Origin: Ixodes scapularis
Lineage: Eukaryota > Arthropoda > Arachnida > Ixodida > Ixodidae
DNA: 64,000 nucleotides
Direction of reading: 5' to 3'
Assembly: GCF_016920785.2 (NCBI RefSeq)
Contig: NW_024609835.1
Span: 173,286,995 to 173,350,994, forward strand
Part shown: positions 1 to 12,054 of the stretch, piece after piece
How the letters are laid out: every line of letters starts with the position of its first letter
How positions within the stretch are numbered: position 1 is the stretch's first letter
Notes under the pieces: model-generated
What the model was told of the DNA's origin: nothing
Seen by the model: only the letters and a program-made list of their open reading frames with translations
The model's database searches: none
Program-made: the position numbers and the translations under genes

Positions 1-2939
1 TGGACTTCGTCGTCTTGCTCATTCTCAAAAACTGACACTTGAGCGATGTACGTGTTGTCGACGTGCTTGGTTAATGATAAGTGACGTCATCTTGTTTTAC
101 CTAAAGGTAATGAAACAATGAAACCTCGTCGTGTCTCGTACTTCACCACATCAGGCACCCAGTCGCCTGCCCCACAGGCGTTTATTTAGAGAGCTCGCTC
201 AAACAATCATTGTGATGCCTAGAGTCACTGACAGGATGAGCAGTGCGATGATTTGGGGGCGGTTAGGAGTGCTAATAATTTATCGGGATACTTGATTCTC
301 GCAGTGAATGTAAACGAGGCCCATTTGCACACACACATAAAAACCTAAACATTCAAATTACAAGAGGAAGTGTTCTTTGGGGAGTGACAACAAGATATAT
401 TCGTCTCACAGTCAGGGTTCAAAGAAGCAGTAAAACATTTTGGAGCGATTTATGAAAAAGAGTAAATAGTTAACGGACGAAACTGATCTGTTGACTGAGG
501 GCTGGCTGCTTTGGATGTTTGGGCAATGAAGTGTTGGTCAGTCAGGACGAGGATGAGGCTGGTGGACCTCAGGTGGATCGGCGTCGGCGTTTGGTTGGCG
601 CACTGGGAAAGACGGCGTCGGCTGATGTATAGGGCTTCAACCAGGCATAGGCCAGGCCAGGGGAAATCAGAAGAGCCCGTGTCTGTCGCCCTCACAGTTA
701 TTGCAATGCACGCTAGAGGTTGAACTGGCGTTATTTTCTATGCAACTTCCGGAACGCAAATTGAAGCAGACAGCAACCAGCCTACTTTTGCGGTGCTCCT
801 GTGCATTCCTATGGAAAAACGCGCGTGCATGTTCTCTCTTCGCCGGAAAATAACGGATAACTTTTGTTATTTCGGCCGTACCAAATACTATGTACCTTTG
901 TTAGCATTGTAAGAGTGTAATAGTTTTATATACAGCATTTGTATTCACCAGTGAACGATGTTAAACTTCGCTATATTTCAAACCTAAACTTCTGTTCTAT
1001 AGCAGCTGTATAAAAAGGAGTGACGATTCTAAGAAAAAATAACAATCGAACAGAATGTAGAGTTAGTTCAAGTTTCTCCAGCATTCCGGTAACGCTTATA
1101 TATTCCTAATGTACCGGTCCTGTCACTATATGAAAAGGACCCCGTCGTGCATCGAGTGCTTAAAAACGTTCGAAACGTAAAGAATAACGTACGTGGGCTA
1201 TGAAAGGTATTTCTTTTGATTATTTTTTTATGCCGGGCAGCTTTTATCGAGCACCTGTTTTCTGACGTTTTCCTAATTTCAAAAATTTCGAGCATCAGGT
1301 GATGCTTTGAAGGCAGAGCAAGCATCTTGGGCATATTTAAGAGCGAAAATAATAAAGAAGTACTCTTTTTTATTGCAAATCGGACTATATTACGTGGCCT
1401 CCAATTAATTTTGATCGTACATGTGCAGGGAGTTACTGATCCACTGCGTAGTTTTTGCCGCCTCTCTTGGTTTTCCAGATGTCCTTCGTTCGTTTGGCGC
1501 GTATATCCTTCATGCTGAGAAGCCCTGACGTCGCGTTCGCGCTAACAGTGTCCAACAGTGCACATGAATGCGTGTATGAAGCTGTTTCAGCGCCGTGTTT
1601 AACGGCATGACTCTGAATGAAAGTCGTCGTAGCTGACCAATTATCTCGTCTGCCTGACTGAGAAATGTTCCAAGCTACCTAGTACGTACGAATTATGCGT
1701 GATATTTTCTCTTATAATCGAGCGCAGGGAGCAAATGCGCTCGTTTACTTATATAAAATGCATTACCGGAAGACAATTTCCGACTGGTTGCTTCTGCTTC
1801 GATTCGCGTCAGCACACTAGCGCCAGTTGGACCTCTAGCGTACATTAGAATAACTATGCTGTCGCCCGACATCTTCCACCTCCGCGCCCCGCTGTCTTCG
1901 GCGTGGTCCCGCATTATGAAAGATTCGAACGCAGCTTCTCAAATGTTGCCGACTTCGCACGTGCACATGCACGTGCAGGGGCTTATAGCCGCGCTGATCA
2001 CAAACAGGGAGGTCTTTCAGTTGTCCAGCGCGAGCTTTCTACCTTCGATGAAGCGTCTCGTAGGCCTTGAGTGTGCACTCGCAGCCCAACCCCTGATATA
2101 AAAGGCGACGAACGCGTCTCCGACGTCCTATCCTGCCCGTATACCAAAAGCTGTCCTGAAGAGGCAACAAATGACGTCACAGAAGCCGGAGTGTCATGCT
2201 GTCGGGTGTCGCGATCCTGGCGGTTGGTCGTGGAAATGCTGGCGAAAAGCACGAGCGAACGCAAGTGTCGCTGTCATCGCGGCGTCTTAACCCCTGCTGC
2301 CGAAACTTCCGTGGACTGTGGAACTGGAGAGCGACCTGCAGTAGAACAGGCGTCTGCCACAAATACCACAGCTGCGCAACCGGCGACGGCATGACACTTC
2401 TGTGGCGTCATCAGGCGGAAATCGAGGGACCAGTTTTTTTGGGCGCGGTAAATACACCACGGACAAACGCGTTCCGGCCACATTCCAGACACAATAGCTG
2501 GGCTTCTAAAGAAGACGCCTTGCTGTTCTCATGCTGTCGGTGGCTATAGCTAGTACATGCAAGCATGCAGAAACACATTAAAATATTTGTTCTGGCCATT
2601 ACGAGAAATAGTTTTGCCAGAAAAAGAAAAAAAGATTCGTACCCCGTCACGTGCATATATTTATAAAAAAATTACTTCAAACAAATCGAATTTTATATTA
2701 CTTTAACATGCTCAACGCCGTTATTAATACTTCCCTGCTAAAAAAACGTTTACATATGGGCGGTTTCATTAGGATTCAAGCAACGAGGTGTAGTCGTACT
2801 TCTTATTTTGCTTCAAATTTTTATAATTCGTGGCGCATGTTCCAAGAAGAACAACCCTTTTTATTTTAATGTCCTGACATGTTTAGTTTCTGACAAAAAA
2901 AAAAAAAAAAAAAATCTCAAAGAAGCGGGAACGAACGAC
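1..2939. other. No recognisable gene
   Basis: I see no conserved protein, tRNA or transposon terminus here. Open frames are short, overlap one another on both strands and show no family resemblance. A 19-nt A-run sits near 2895-2914. The stretch is probably intergenic or upstream intron sequence of the lectin gene, but a signal-peptide exon could be hidden in it. Confidence 0.5.
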
Positions 2940-3079
2940 GAGGTTTTGACGATTGTCCATTGTGGCGTTTTTAAATCACTCTCAAGCTCAATCTTTGTAA
3001 AACACCTCAAACATTAATCCGCGAACAACTGTGACCTAAATTGCGGATTTTTGTTCGAGTCGACTATGTTTAGTATTGC
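2940..3079 (+). repeat. Direct repeat, copy 1
   Basis: This segment is repeated at 3372-3605. Shared blocks include GGTTTTGACGA, a run reading AACAACTGTGACCTAAA, and GTCGACTATGTTTA near the end. Identity looks like roughly 80-85% by eye. The family is unknown. Confidence 0.6.
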
Positions 3080-3371
3080 TGTGAAAGTAATAACACGCGT
3101 AGAACCTTTCGTTGCCCTCCAAATTATGCAAGTTTGTGTTTTTATCATTTACGAGTACTGAGAAATAAACTATGAAACAGAGAGGGTTTTCACTTTTCGT
3201 TCCATTTCAGCACGCTGTATAAAAAGAAAACCTTTACAATTTTTTGCTTGTTCTCGCGTCGCGTTCTCTTCACACCCTTCTTTTAGTTAGAACACTGTCA
3301 GTGAAAGGTATTCGCACTGGCTATGAGTTTTAAGCCTCTAAATATGCTAAAAAAGAGTAAATGCCGATGGT

Positions 3372-3605
3372 GGGTTTTGACGACTGTCGTGTGCGGCGTT
3401 TTTGAACCACTCTCATTCTCAAAGTATTCAAAAGAGAGTTTCTATAATTTTTTTTATTCTGATATATTCGCAAGTCGGGAAAACGACATTCCAACTACTA
3501 TTTATTATTCGTCGATCCAATCTTTGTAAAAATCCCCAAACATGCCTCCGTAAACAACTGTGACCTAAACTGCGGATTGTTTTAGTCGACTATGTTTAAT
3601 ATTGC
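3372..3605 (+). repeat. Direct repeat, copy 2 (interrupted)
   Basis: This is the second copy of the unit at 2940-3079. It carries about 98 extra bases (3421-3518) in the middle, and the two halves (3372-3420 and 3519-3605) match copy 1 in order. It is either an old local duplication or two copies of one dispersed repeat. Confidence 0.6.
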
Positions 3606-3607
3606 AT

Positions 3608-3643
3608 TTGGTAAAGCACCCAGGTGCCTGGGTGCTTTACCAA
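3608..3643. repeat. Perfect 17-bp-arm palindrome
   Basis: The sequence TTGGTAAAGCACCCAGG is followed by TG and then its exact reverse complement. No flanking element explains it. A perfect short fold-back like this is the expected product of template switching during replication. Confidence 0.85.
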
Positions 3644-3989
3644 CAGTGTATGTGAACGGGCTTCGCCATATTCGTGAAAAAAGAAGATCGAGAAAAGCGC
3701 CACATCTCTAAGAGAAGAAAAAGAAGACCGAAAAACGCCGCTCCTCAACGGCCACAGTCGCCCCTGACGAAGAGCCAAGTCGGTTCGAAACGTAGGGCTC
3801 CTACATGTTCAGGAATTGGTTGGTTGCCATATTTTAATTAATAGCTTGATTGTGTATTTTCCATAAACTATTTCACACTAGCCCATCTCTTAGTCAGTGT
3901 CTTCTAATCCCTTCCCCCATGTCTCATCCCTTCATGCCCGTTTTATCATCATCACTCATATAAGGTATGCGTACCGCTATATAGAAGTG

Positions 3990-4235
3990 ACACGTTTAAC
4001 TGTCCTTTATCCCTCAAACTTCTTTGGATTGGAACCACCTCGCCACCCCCATTGCCGCGACCCAAGTAGACCATTTGTTGAAAACTGCTGGTATTAATTT
4101 TTATGGTTCAGTGCTGCGACTAAATTGTTTTGCTCAAGTATGCATATATATGTTTTTGTTGCTCTATTGACACCCCACTCCCCTTTGTAATGCTGCTCGC
4201 CTTGAAGGTATTGAAATAAATAAATAAATAAATAT
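3990..4235 (+). mobile_element. LINE 3' end (CR1-like) with (AATA)n tail
   Basis: The segment ends in GTATTGAAATAAATAAATAA, a microsatellite-type tail in place of poly(A). This is typical of CR1/L2-type LINEs, and the preceding short C-rich 3' UTR fits. No coding sequence of this copy is recognisable. The left limit is approximate, because upstream sequence (3770-3810, GACGAAG...TCGAAACG) may belong to another repeat. Confidence 0.5.
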
Positions 4236-6590
4236 TCGGTTTACGCGCATGCTCCTCGAAGTTGGAAAATATGCCCGTTCTTGTTTTCCTTCACATAAAA
4301 CCCGATAAAAGCCAAAATTACCCCACATTCTGCGTCGGCGGGACGACTGATCCAGAGCAGCCGGTTACCTCTCTCCCTTGTACACTCGGTACGTGCTGAC
4401 ATTTTTCAGGAGATCAAAGATTAACAAAAGAACGGAAATGGACGAAGGGGCGTCGAATTCGGCTCCTCCGTGTGGCAGCCGAGTGCATTGCGAATCCTGC
4501 CACGCACGAAGCAACCTCTTTTTTTTTTTCTTTTTCTGTTTAAAGATTGAGGATCTGTGAAAGTGCCAGTGTGTTAAAAATAATTTAGATTTTCTGACTG
4601 AAAACCAAAGTTTATTATTAATGTTATCACCGCAAAATGGTAAAACGCCTAACTTCCAAACGCTCTATAATATTTCAGCTGTGTGTGGCATCTTTGAGGT
4701 ACTGAAGTTCGAATTTAAAACTCATGCTCTCGTGACCCCTTTAATACCTTCAAATACCCCTCATTCGTACTCGATATTTTAAAGGCGTGCGAGCGTATAA
4801 CGTTCTACAGAATTTATATAATGCAGCGGCTGAGGTATGCAAATTTGTTTTTGACAAAACCACTCACTTTCTGGTCACGCTCCCTGGTCACGAAAAGGCT
4901 TTAGGGTGGGGGTTTGTATGATCTTTTACATATATTGCTAGATGCCTTTCTGTTAAAGATTTTAGGGACAGGGCATATTTCCGTGGTCTGACGTTAACAC
5001 ATATGGGCCGCATTGACCGACAGACACTTTCCACTACGTAAACTGATCTTCCAAGCAACACCGTTGCAGCAGTTGACGTACTTCTGTGCATGTTTGTAAT
5101 TCTTTGTTTATGTTGTTATGGCGAATAGACCCTTTTAAAAAATCGTGCGCGCCATTTAGTAGATACCGCGTCAAATATTCGAGCCCGCCATAGTTTGGGC
5201 TCGTACCCTGAGCATCCACTGGATACGAGGATTTCGTCAGGGTTCGGCGTGAACTAGGCTCAGTTCGGATCGAGTACGAGTGCTGCGTCAGCTTTCGGTG
5301 GGAGTTCGGGATCGATCCACACGCTTGGTGCAGAAGAAATGATGACCGCCCATGTTACTTGATGGGGTTTTGAAGAGGGGCTATTGATCTTCACAGAGCT
5401 TCTTCAGTTGACCTGGTGCGGAAAGTACCACCTGGACACCAGAGTTGCACTCTTTAGGTTGTGAAATTCTTGAACGGGTAGGGGCTGACCGGCGTATTTT
5501 TTATCCTTTCTTCTTGTACATTGGAACAAATAAAGCACTCGACAACTTCAGACACGAATGATTGTTCGTATTACGTATTTGGCGGAGCCCGCCAACTCCG
5601 CGAGTGCCATGTCTAATTTCTCCGCGTGCAGGCGTATCGCCGTTTTTCAGTTAGAGATCCCCTTTTTAAACTGTGCTTGCTAAAACTTTTGAGCTTTACA
5701 TTTTTTTTTTACGTTCCAAGAACAGCAACGAAATGTGTCTGAAATCACCGTAAAACAACAACAACAACAGCAACATAATTGTGGAAAGTAATTAACATTT
5801 GTTTTCACAAGTTGCAAAACCTTTAAATTTCTAAAAAATACCTCCGCTATCTATATTAGCGCAAACATAAAGCAAGGAGGAGCTCGGCGTGGAGGAGAGC
5901 CGCAAAGATTTCACAGTCGCATTTTTATTTCTTGAAGCAGCTTGTTTTGCCATCCTGAAGCGCGTGAGTCGAAAAAAAAATGGCGTCGGTAGTTTAGCTT
6001 TATGTTGCAGTACCAAATAATTCTTCCAAATTGCCTGCTAATATAATCATATTTGTTAAGACTTGTGAAAATATTAGGAAGATATGAGAAAATTTGCCAT
6101 CTGCAATGAGTGCTGGTTTCGAACTTCTTTTGTTCACGTTCTACTAATTGAAAGCACGGCGAAAAAGTCCAAGTGCGCAACTGATCTCGCCACTTGCCAT
6201 CTCTTTCCGCACCCTAAAGACCGACTTCTATGGTCAGCGAAACAATGGCAACGAAGCGTCTTTTTTTATTTACAAACGCTCGAAGGCAGTCTTTTGAAGC
6301 CAGCAATGGCAGACACCATCTTCAGTGCCGCCTGTTAAAGAGAACCCGACAATACTAGCCAAAATCGGACGTGCCGTTGTGGAGCTCCACATTGAGAGCG
6401 GGGGGCGGTCACCTGGCCAACCCTTGAAGATTCTGATGAGGCTTGGTGCGCGTTCTGGCCTGAGGTTATAATAAAGTTTCCACGAGCGAAATGGAGCAAA
6501 GCGAGGGGTGGCCCTGCGTGACGTAATCTGTTTGAGAGTCTAGCTTGTAGCCCAATGTAGCGTCACACTTTGGGAGCAGACGGCACTCGG
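4236..6590. other. No recognisable gene
   Basis: I see nothing clearly coding. A short plus-strand frame at 6160-6260 has a faint THAP-like look (HLFPHPKDRLLW) but lacks the full Cys/His pattern. An AATAGACCCTT block near 5125 resembles the terminus of the MITE at 42713-43223, but no partner end was found. Confidence 0.45.
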
Positions 6591-6599
6591 AAGATGGCG

Positions 6600-7170
6600 C
6601 TGTTGTAGCTGGCTTAAAACGCTGCGTCTGCATGTGCGTCTGTTGTGAGTATAGAAGACGGACTTGATCGTGCTGAGACGGTCTTTATCGTGCGGCGCGT
6701 CGGAGTCGTTTTCGCCTTTTGCACGCTATGCGCTGTACCTCATTGTATTGCTCTTACTTTCCGGTGGCATGGAGCTAAACCCTAGTCCTTTCACGGAATT
6801 CGGAATAGAACTACTACAGACCATACGACGTGATCAAACTAACAATATACAGGAGCTAGATAACATTGACCTCCGATTTGGCAAGCACGAAACTATGATG
6901 AAAGAACTAATCAACAAACTTAACAAAACCAAGGGACAGATCAAGGATGTTAATAAATTAGTGACGGTCCAAGAAAATCGAATCCGGCGTCTTACTGAAA
7001 AACGTTTACAAGAACGTTGACCTTGAAAATAGAAGTCGTAGGAAAAATTTGCTCTTTTATGGTATACACGATAGCACTCACGCCGAAATATGGATGGATT
7101 GCCTAAGACATTTGTACAAAAAACCTGGAAATTCAACTAAAAACCATAGAAAGGGCGCATCGGGTTGGCC
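6600..7170 (+). pseudogene. CR1/L2-like LINE ORF1, 5' fragment
   Basis: The frame from 6664 to 7020 encodes about 118 residues. A hydrophobic stretch is followed by LSGGMELNPSP, a degenerate form of the 2A-like sequence (D-x-E-x-N-P-G-P) found at the start of ORF1 in many CR1-type LINEs. A predicted coiled coil rich in Lys, Gln, Asn and Leu comes next. The family match resumes in another frame after 7020 with a LENRSRRKNLLFYGI block, as in ORF1 proteins of this group, so a frameshift breaks the gene. The piece stops near 7170, before any endonuclease or reverse transcriptase. It is a dead fragment that includes the LINE 5' region; the C-rich sequence upstream of 6664 is probably its 5' UTR. 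Confidence 0.6.
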
Positions 7171-7689
7171 GTCATAACGTTAAGCGACCAATCATAATAA
7201 ACCTCGCCTCGTAAAAACAAACCAGCAAAAAAAAAAAAAAAGGAATATTTTTTTAAATGCCAAAACGTTCAAGGGATCGCCCTACGGCAGTGGTCGGCAA
7301 CCTTTTGGCGCAGCAGGCCGAGTCGCCGCGAACCTAAGTTGGAATTGGCCGGACGGCAAGCAGCGGGGAGGGGGGGGGGGGGGTAAAAAAAAAGCACTTG
7401 CACTGTCGACTAACATTGACGCACATAAATCGAAAATGAACAGTTTATTTGTTTCACGACACACGACATGAGATACACCATTTCCGCGAAAATAAAGAGA
7501 CTCCTTTCAGTGAGACTTCTGGTGTCAAACTGCGCTCGCCAAACTACGGACATCCACTGCCAAGCTACTAACTGCGAGTCGCACAACATTGTGGAGGTTC
7601 TCCACAATGTTTTGTCAGTCATTCGTCAGTCATTCGTGAGCGCAAGTTGGATTTTATGCACTTCATTCGGGAAAAAGTCTGCTCTCAGA

Positions 7690-9042
7690 CATATGTGCTC
7701 CCGAACACAGTAATCATGGTGGCTGCGAGTTTCTTAAGATTCATGAACATAGAATCCACAAGGCCAGCATAAAATGTAATGAGGTCGTTTGCTGCAAATG
7801 CGCTCTTCAAATCATTATCTGTTTGCAGATCGGCCAGCTCTATCTGGTAACACTCTCGAACCTGGCTAAGGTCTGCATTAAATGGATTTTGAAATAAACA
7901 AATGTCGCTCGAATGCTTCGTAAAGTCCGCAAACCTACCTTCAAATTCACTTTTCAATTCGCGTAAGATTTCGCAGTCTTTCTGTGGGAAGTTGCGTTGC
8001 TGTCTCGCCTGCAAAAGTCTTGCAGCAAGGAAAATGTTAAAAAACTTTACATTCAGGTCATTCGGGTGCTGAGAAACGTCAGCCAGGAGTGCCAACTGCC
8101 ACACCCAATCATGATTAGCAAGCTTTTTGAGAGGTTTCCCTTTTCCGCGAAGAAACACTGTGATCTCCTCACGAAGCTCACAAAAAACGTTGCAAAACTC
8201 TTCCTCTGCTGAGCCATCAAACTTCTGTGTGGTACAGGGCATCCCCATACTCAGCTTCTGTTTCCGACAAGAAATGTTGAAATTGACGATGGTTCAGGCC
8301 GTGACTGCGAATGAAATTGATAGTAGGTACGACTACCTTCATCACGTACTCCAAGTGCACCACTTTGGAACACAGTGATTGCTGGTGGATAATACAATGA
8401 AGATGAATAGGGGCAACAACGCCCGGGTGTGTCATTTATGAGTTGATGCGTCTGACGACAGCCGCTTTACAGGCAATCATATTTCTTGCGCTATCAGGTT
8501 TTTCCCTTTTAGCTGCAGCCTATCCAGACACTCGCATAGCTTGTTAAAAATATATTATCTGGGTGTTGGGCCCTTCAAGCTTTTCAGAGCAGCTAGGTCC
8601 TCCGTCACTCCAAACCTGGTGTCAATTCCCCGCACAAAGATAAGTAATGAGCAGTATAAGAAACGTCATTGCTTCGTCAAGCGCCAAAGAGAAGCACTGA
8701 AAAGCTCGGGCTCTACCCTTCAAAGTACTCAACGACTGTTCACCCATGTCTTCGATTCTCCTTGTGACAGTGCGGGCCGACAGACTAAGCTCCTTGAATA
8801 CATTCTTCTTATCCGGGCGAAGATCGTCAGCCACTGTAAAAGGCCGCGCACTCTCTGTGATTAACTTGGAGATTGAGTAGCTGGCCTGAACCAGAGCCAT
8901 ATTCTCCTAGACGTTCTTCTTGAAGACGTCTTTCTGCGTGCCCAGGCTCTTCTTCAAACTTTTGATCCTCGCGGCTCTGGCTCCTGACACCAGAGAGTCG
9001 TACTTGTCACGATGGTGAGGCTGGTAGTGTCGACGCAAGTGG
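7690..9042 (-). pseudogene. hAT transposase, main part (GTF2IRD2/ZMYM-like)
   Basis: Read on the minus strand, the order matches the hAT transposases annotated in animals as general transcription factor II-I repeat domain 2-like. First comes the end of the zinc finger (FHLRRHY). Next is the block SLSARTVTRRIEDMGEQSLS, then FQCFSLALDEA, which holds the first catalytic Asp. These are followed by LHCIIHQQSLC and GLNHRQFQHFL, then EAEYGDALYHTEV, and finally a long helical region ending near 7685. Several frameshifts and stops break it, for example near 8900, 8620 and 8440. The C-terminal 187 residues are still one open frame. It is a decayed copy with no sign of host use. Confidence 0.75.
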
Positions 9043-9086
9043 AATTTTTAGGGCGAAGCTCCTTACGAGCTAGCCACGAGCAGGAG

Positions 9087-9114
9087 CTCACGAGCAGGAG
9101 CTCCTGCTCGTGAG
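9087..9114. repeat. Perfect 28-bp palindrome
   Basis: CTCACGAGCAGGAG is joined with no spacer to its exact reverse complement. The left arm is also directly repeated just upstream (CACGAGCAGGAGCT at 9075). Confidence 0.85.
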
Positions 9115-9286
9115 TTCAGCAGTGAGAGCAAAAAAAAAAAAAAAAAAAAAAAGATTAAAAAAATATGAAAAAAGAAAAAAAGAGAAAGAGGAAAAAACAA
9201 TAGGGGCTCTGAGATGCCATCCCATCTGTCTTCTTAAAAAAAAAAAAAAAAAGAAGAAAACCACACATTTTTTACTTCTACTGACA

Positions 9287-10991
9287 TTTTCTTGGAATTT
9301 ATATAGACAAGGGCCTAACATGGAATCCGCAACTGAAACATCTTAAGACGAAGCTTTCTGAATTTATTAGTTTAGGGAGGTTTATAAGCGGCACAATTTG
9401 GGGAACATCGTAGCTGGACTTCTGCGTTTATATAACAGCTTATTCGTTGGCGTTCTCCATTACAGCTTGCCTGTTATGCATGGTTTAAGTCCGACAAACA
9501 TGAAAAAGCTTGAATTTCTTCAAGCACAGGCGCTCAGAGTATGCCTTGGGTACCTTGTTCAACCTCGACCATTGATACAATAGCTGAAACTCACTGCCTA
9601 CCTATCAGAGCCATTCGCGTTCAGGAGACTCTACGAAATCACATAAGGCACCTTACACGGCATGACTCGCACCACCTAGCGGACATATCGGAGAGGTGTT
9701 TCTACAGCCGCATTGCACAGGCCATTATTGATCACAGAGAGAACATTCCAGATGCATATCAGGACTCTCTCATCCTCGCTGCGCCTCCTTGGTTGTTGCC
9801 CCCTCTTGTGCTCCACACAGACATCCCAGGAATAATTAAAAAATCAGCGCTCCCTCCATTTGTTCTTCGTCAGCTTCTTTGTCTGTTTTATATACGCGGC
9901 ACTCTTCCTCCTGCCATTTATACACAGATGCATCGACTACACATGAAGGATCATCGATTGGATTGGCGTCCCCGGCGCTCTGTCTGAGCGCGGGCCACAA
10001 GTTTTCTCACAGAATGTACTCTACTGCGGCAGAGTTGGTAGCTATTCGTGAGGAGCTTTGTTAGATGTTAGATGTGTCTCCTCGCACTTGGGCAGTTATT
10101 ACTGACTCTAAATCAGCCCTCCAATCGCTGCAGTCTCCACGTAGAAACACTCCAAACAGGCAATTAGTTCTACAAATTCTGAAAGTTCATGCAGATGCTA
10201 AACTTTTAGGACATTCAATTTCTTTCCAATGGATACCTAGCCACTGTAGCGTACAAGGAAATGAGATGGCTGGTGCTATGGCTGCACGTGGCCATGACCT
10301 CGTTCAGCAAGTTATGGCTCCATTTACAAGATCAGACATTCGTGCAGCTGTGGCATTCCTGTGGAGATCTACTGCAGCGCGTCATTAGAAAGCGAGCGGT
10401 CGCCCACCAAAGCTCGTCCTTAAAAATAATTAAACAAAATTTAATGTTCCAAGTTTCACGCGGTCTCAAGAGGCGACGGGAGGCAGTTCTTCATAGATTG
10501 CGCCTAAAAGTGTCTTGCACAAACTACTATCTTCATCTCATCGGAAAGCTCGAATCGCCCAACTGTCCCATGGAAGACATCAAACACATACTACTTGAAT
10601 GCCCTAAGTATACTGATAATCGGCACCAGCTCTACAAAGACATTCATCAGACAACTGGATCAGCCCTCACTCTTCAACATCTTCTCGGACCATGGGATGA
10701 CGAAAGCTACGCCGCAAAATCAACGAATGCCCTTCTAAAGTTCCTGTCAGCAACAGGCCTTGACAAAAGATTCTGACCTAAGGTCGCAGAAGTTGCACGC
10801 CTTTTTTTTCTAATGTATGTATTGCGCGTGCGTGTGTGTGTGTGTGTGAGCCTGAGATCGAACGCCTTCTTTTCATACTTATCTCTTCCATTCCCTAACT
10901 CCCCTCCCCACTCAGAGTAACCAGTCAGGAGATCAACTCCAGGCTAACATCTCTGATTTCCTTTCTCTACATCAAATAAATAAAAAAAAAA
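9287..10991 (+). mobile_element. 5'-truncated LINE inserted in the minisatellite
   Basis: CTACTGACA occurs on both sides (9278-9286 and 10992-11000) and is the target-site duplication. The left side breaks into reverse-transcriptase coding sequence. The right side ends in a short 3' UTR with AAATAAATA and an A-run. Only the last part of ORF2 is kept, as expected from incomplete target-primed reverse transcription. Confidence 0.8.
9317..10776 (+). pseudogene. LINE ORF2 C-terminus with RNase H domain
   Basis: The sequence begins in the reverse-transcriptase thumb (LTWNPQLKHLK, then a LYNSLFVGVLHYSLPVMHG block). It continues into an RNase H domain with LYTDAS (first Asp), YSTAAELVAI (Glu), VITDSKSALQSL (Asp) and WIPSHCSVQGNEMA (His/Asp region). 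It ends in a Cys/His segment around HILLECPKY. A LINE with a C-terminal RNase H belongs to the I/R1/LOA-type clades. At least four frame changes (near 9560, 9985, 10063 and 10385) break it. The piece is recent enough to keep its target duplication, yet the protein cannot be made whole. Confidence 0.8.
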
Positions 10992-11335
10992 CTACTGACA
11001 TGAATGAAAACGGCACAATCAGCACTACCTATGACCCAAATCAGTATTAATAAAAAAAAATAAGAGTAGGGGGTTCTGAGTTGCCATCCCATCTCTCTTA
11101 CAAAAAGAAAAAGAAGAAAACCACACATTCTTCTACTGACATGAATGAAAACGGCACCATCAGCACTACCTATGACCAAAATCAGTATCAAGAAAAAGAA
11201 AAAAAAAAAAGAGTTGGGGGTTCTAAGTTGCCACCCCATCTATCTTCTTAAAAGAAGAAAACCACACATTCTCCTACTGACATGAATGAAAACGGGACCA
11301 TCAGCACTACCTATGACCAAAATCAGTATCATCAG
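10992..11335 (+). repeat. 141-bp minisatellite, about 2.5 copies
   Basis: The unit starts ACTGACATGAATGAAAACGG at 10994, 11135 and 11276, giving a period of 141 bp. Each unit contains CATCAGCACTACCTATGACC, an A-rich run and a GCCATCCCATCT block. A further partial unit lies at about 9200-9286. The LINE at 9287-10991 separates the two parts. Confidence 0.85.
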
Positions 11336-11396
11336 CACCACCCGAGCTTCGCCCCAATCAACATCATTCACCACGTGGAGATGCGCTAATTTTTTT

Positions 11397-11540
11397 AAAT
11401 ACTGATAGCGCTTCTTTACAGCCGAGGCATAAAGCTTTATCCTTATGTTGAACAAATAAATAATCAATTGTCCACTGATCATTGAATGTCCGGCATTCCA
11501 AATCTATTTTTCGCTTCTTGCCACTTTTAGGCAGTGACAT
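11397..11540 (-). pseudogene. hAT transposase, N-terminal part
   Basis: The start codon at 11540 opens MSLPKSGKKRKIDLECRTFN, followed by CLGCKEALSVFKK. This is the N-terminal zinc-finger region of GTF2IRD2-like hAT transposases. The frame is cut at the Lys run. The missing continuation (FHLRRHY) lies 2.3 kb away at 9042, and AATTTTT is duplicated at both junctions, so this is the displaced 5' end of the transposase at 7690-9042. Confidence 0.75.
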
Positions 11541-12054
11541 ATTGCAAACGAACAGTCTAAAAAAAAAGAACATACACCTGTTATAAAGGCGAATTCTAGG
11601 AAACAAATTTATCTGAGTAACATGTAATGTTGAAACTTACCTTTCAAGTTGTCGATAGGGCCCTTGAGACGACCGGACCGCCCGAACAGACGCAAAGGAT
11701 TGACTGTTCTATTGAGTCCAAGCAAAGTGCGCACCATTTTGCCGTCAGTGGCTATGTTCTGATTGGTCGTGTAGCAAGTATCCAATGAGAACGAGTTTCG
11801 CAAGTGAAGGTCACAAAGAGCATTCTAATGTCAGCAGTTTCACTTCTGGACCAGTCAAGTTCGTATTGTATCCCACCTTTGTGTTAGGATACCCGTCAAG
11901 ATGTTAACTACACAAGTGTAAGGACATCGAACAATGGCCAACGGGCAGTCCTCTTTGCCCTTGTTTAACCTCAGTGAAGGTCAAAACAGGCGTACCAAAA
12001 GAAAAAAAAAAGCGCGGGGGGGATTTTATAAACGTTTAACATTTAAAAAGCAAA

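Larger units (their letters stand above)
9050..11387. mobile_element. Insert that splits the hAT transposase
   Basis: Both edges show AATTTTT (9043-9049 and 11388-11394), a target duplication of about 7 bp. Removing the insert restores the reading register across the hAT zinc finger. The left edge reads AGGGCGAAGCTCC, and a similar GGGGCGAAGCTCG lies inverted near 11352. The insert contains a perfect palindrome, a 141-bp minisatellite and a later LINE insertion. Its class is unknown, and no protein of its own is visible. Confidence 0.6.
7288..11540 (-). mobile_element. hAT transposon (GTF2IRD2-like), interrupted
   Basis: The left terminus at 7288 reads CAGTGGTCGGCAACC, a classic hAT end. The transposase lies on the minus strand in two parts (11540-11397 and 9042-7690), separated by the insert at 9050-11387. 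A right terminus matching the left was not found, so the true right limit is unknown and probably lies beyond 11540. If CCCTACGG (7280-7287) is the 8-bp target duplication, its partner is missing. Confidence 0.65.

Noticed and set aside
6160..6260. THAP-like fragment (HLFPHPKDRLLW)
   Set aside because: Only a short stretch fits. The C2CH zinc residues and the AVPTIF-type ending are absent.
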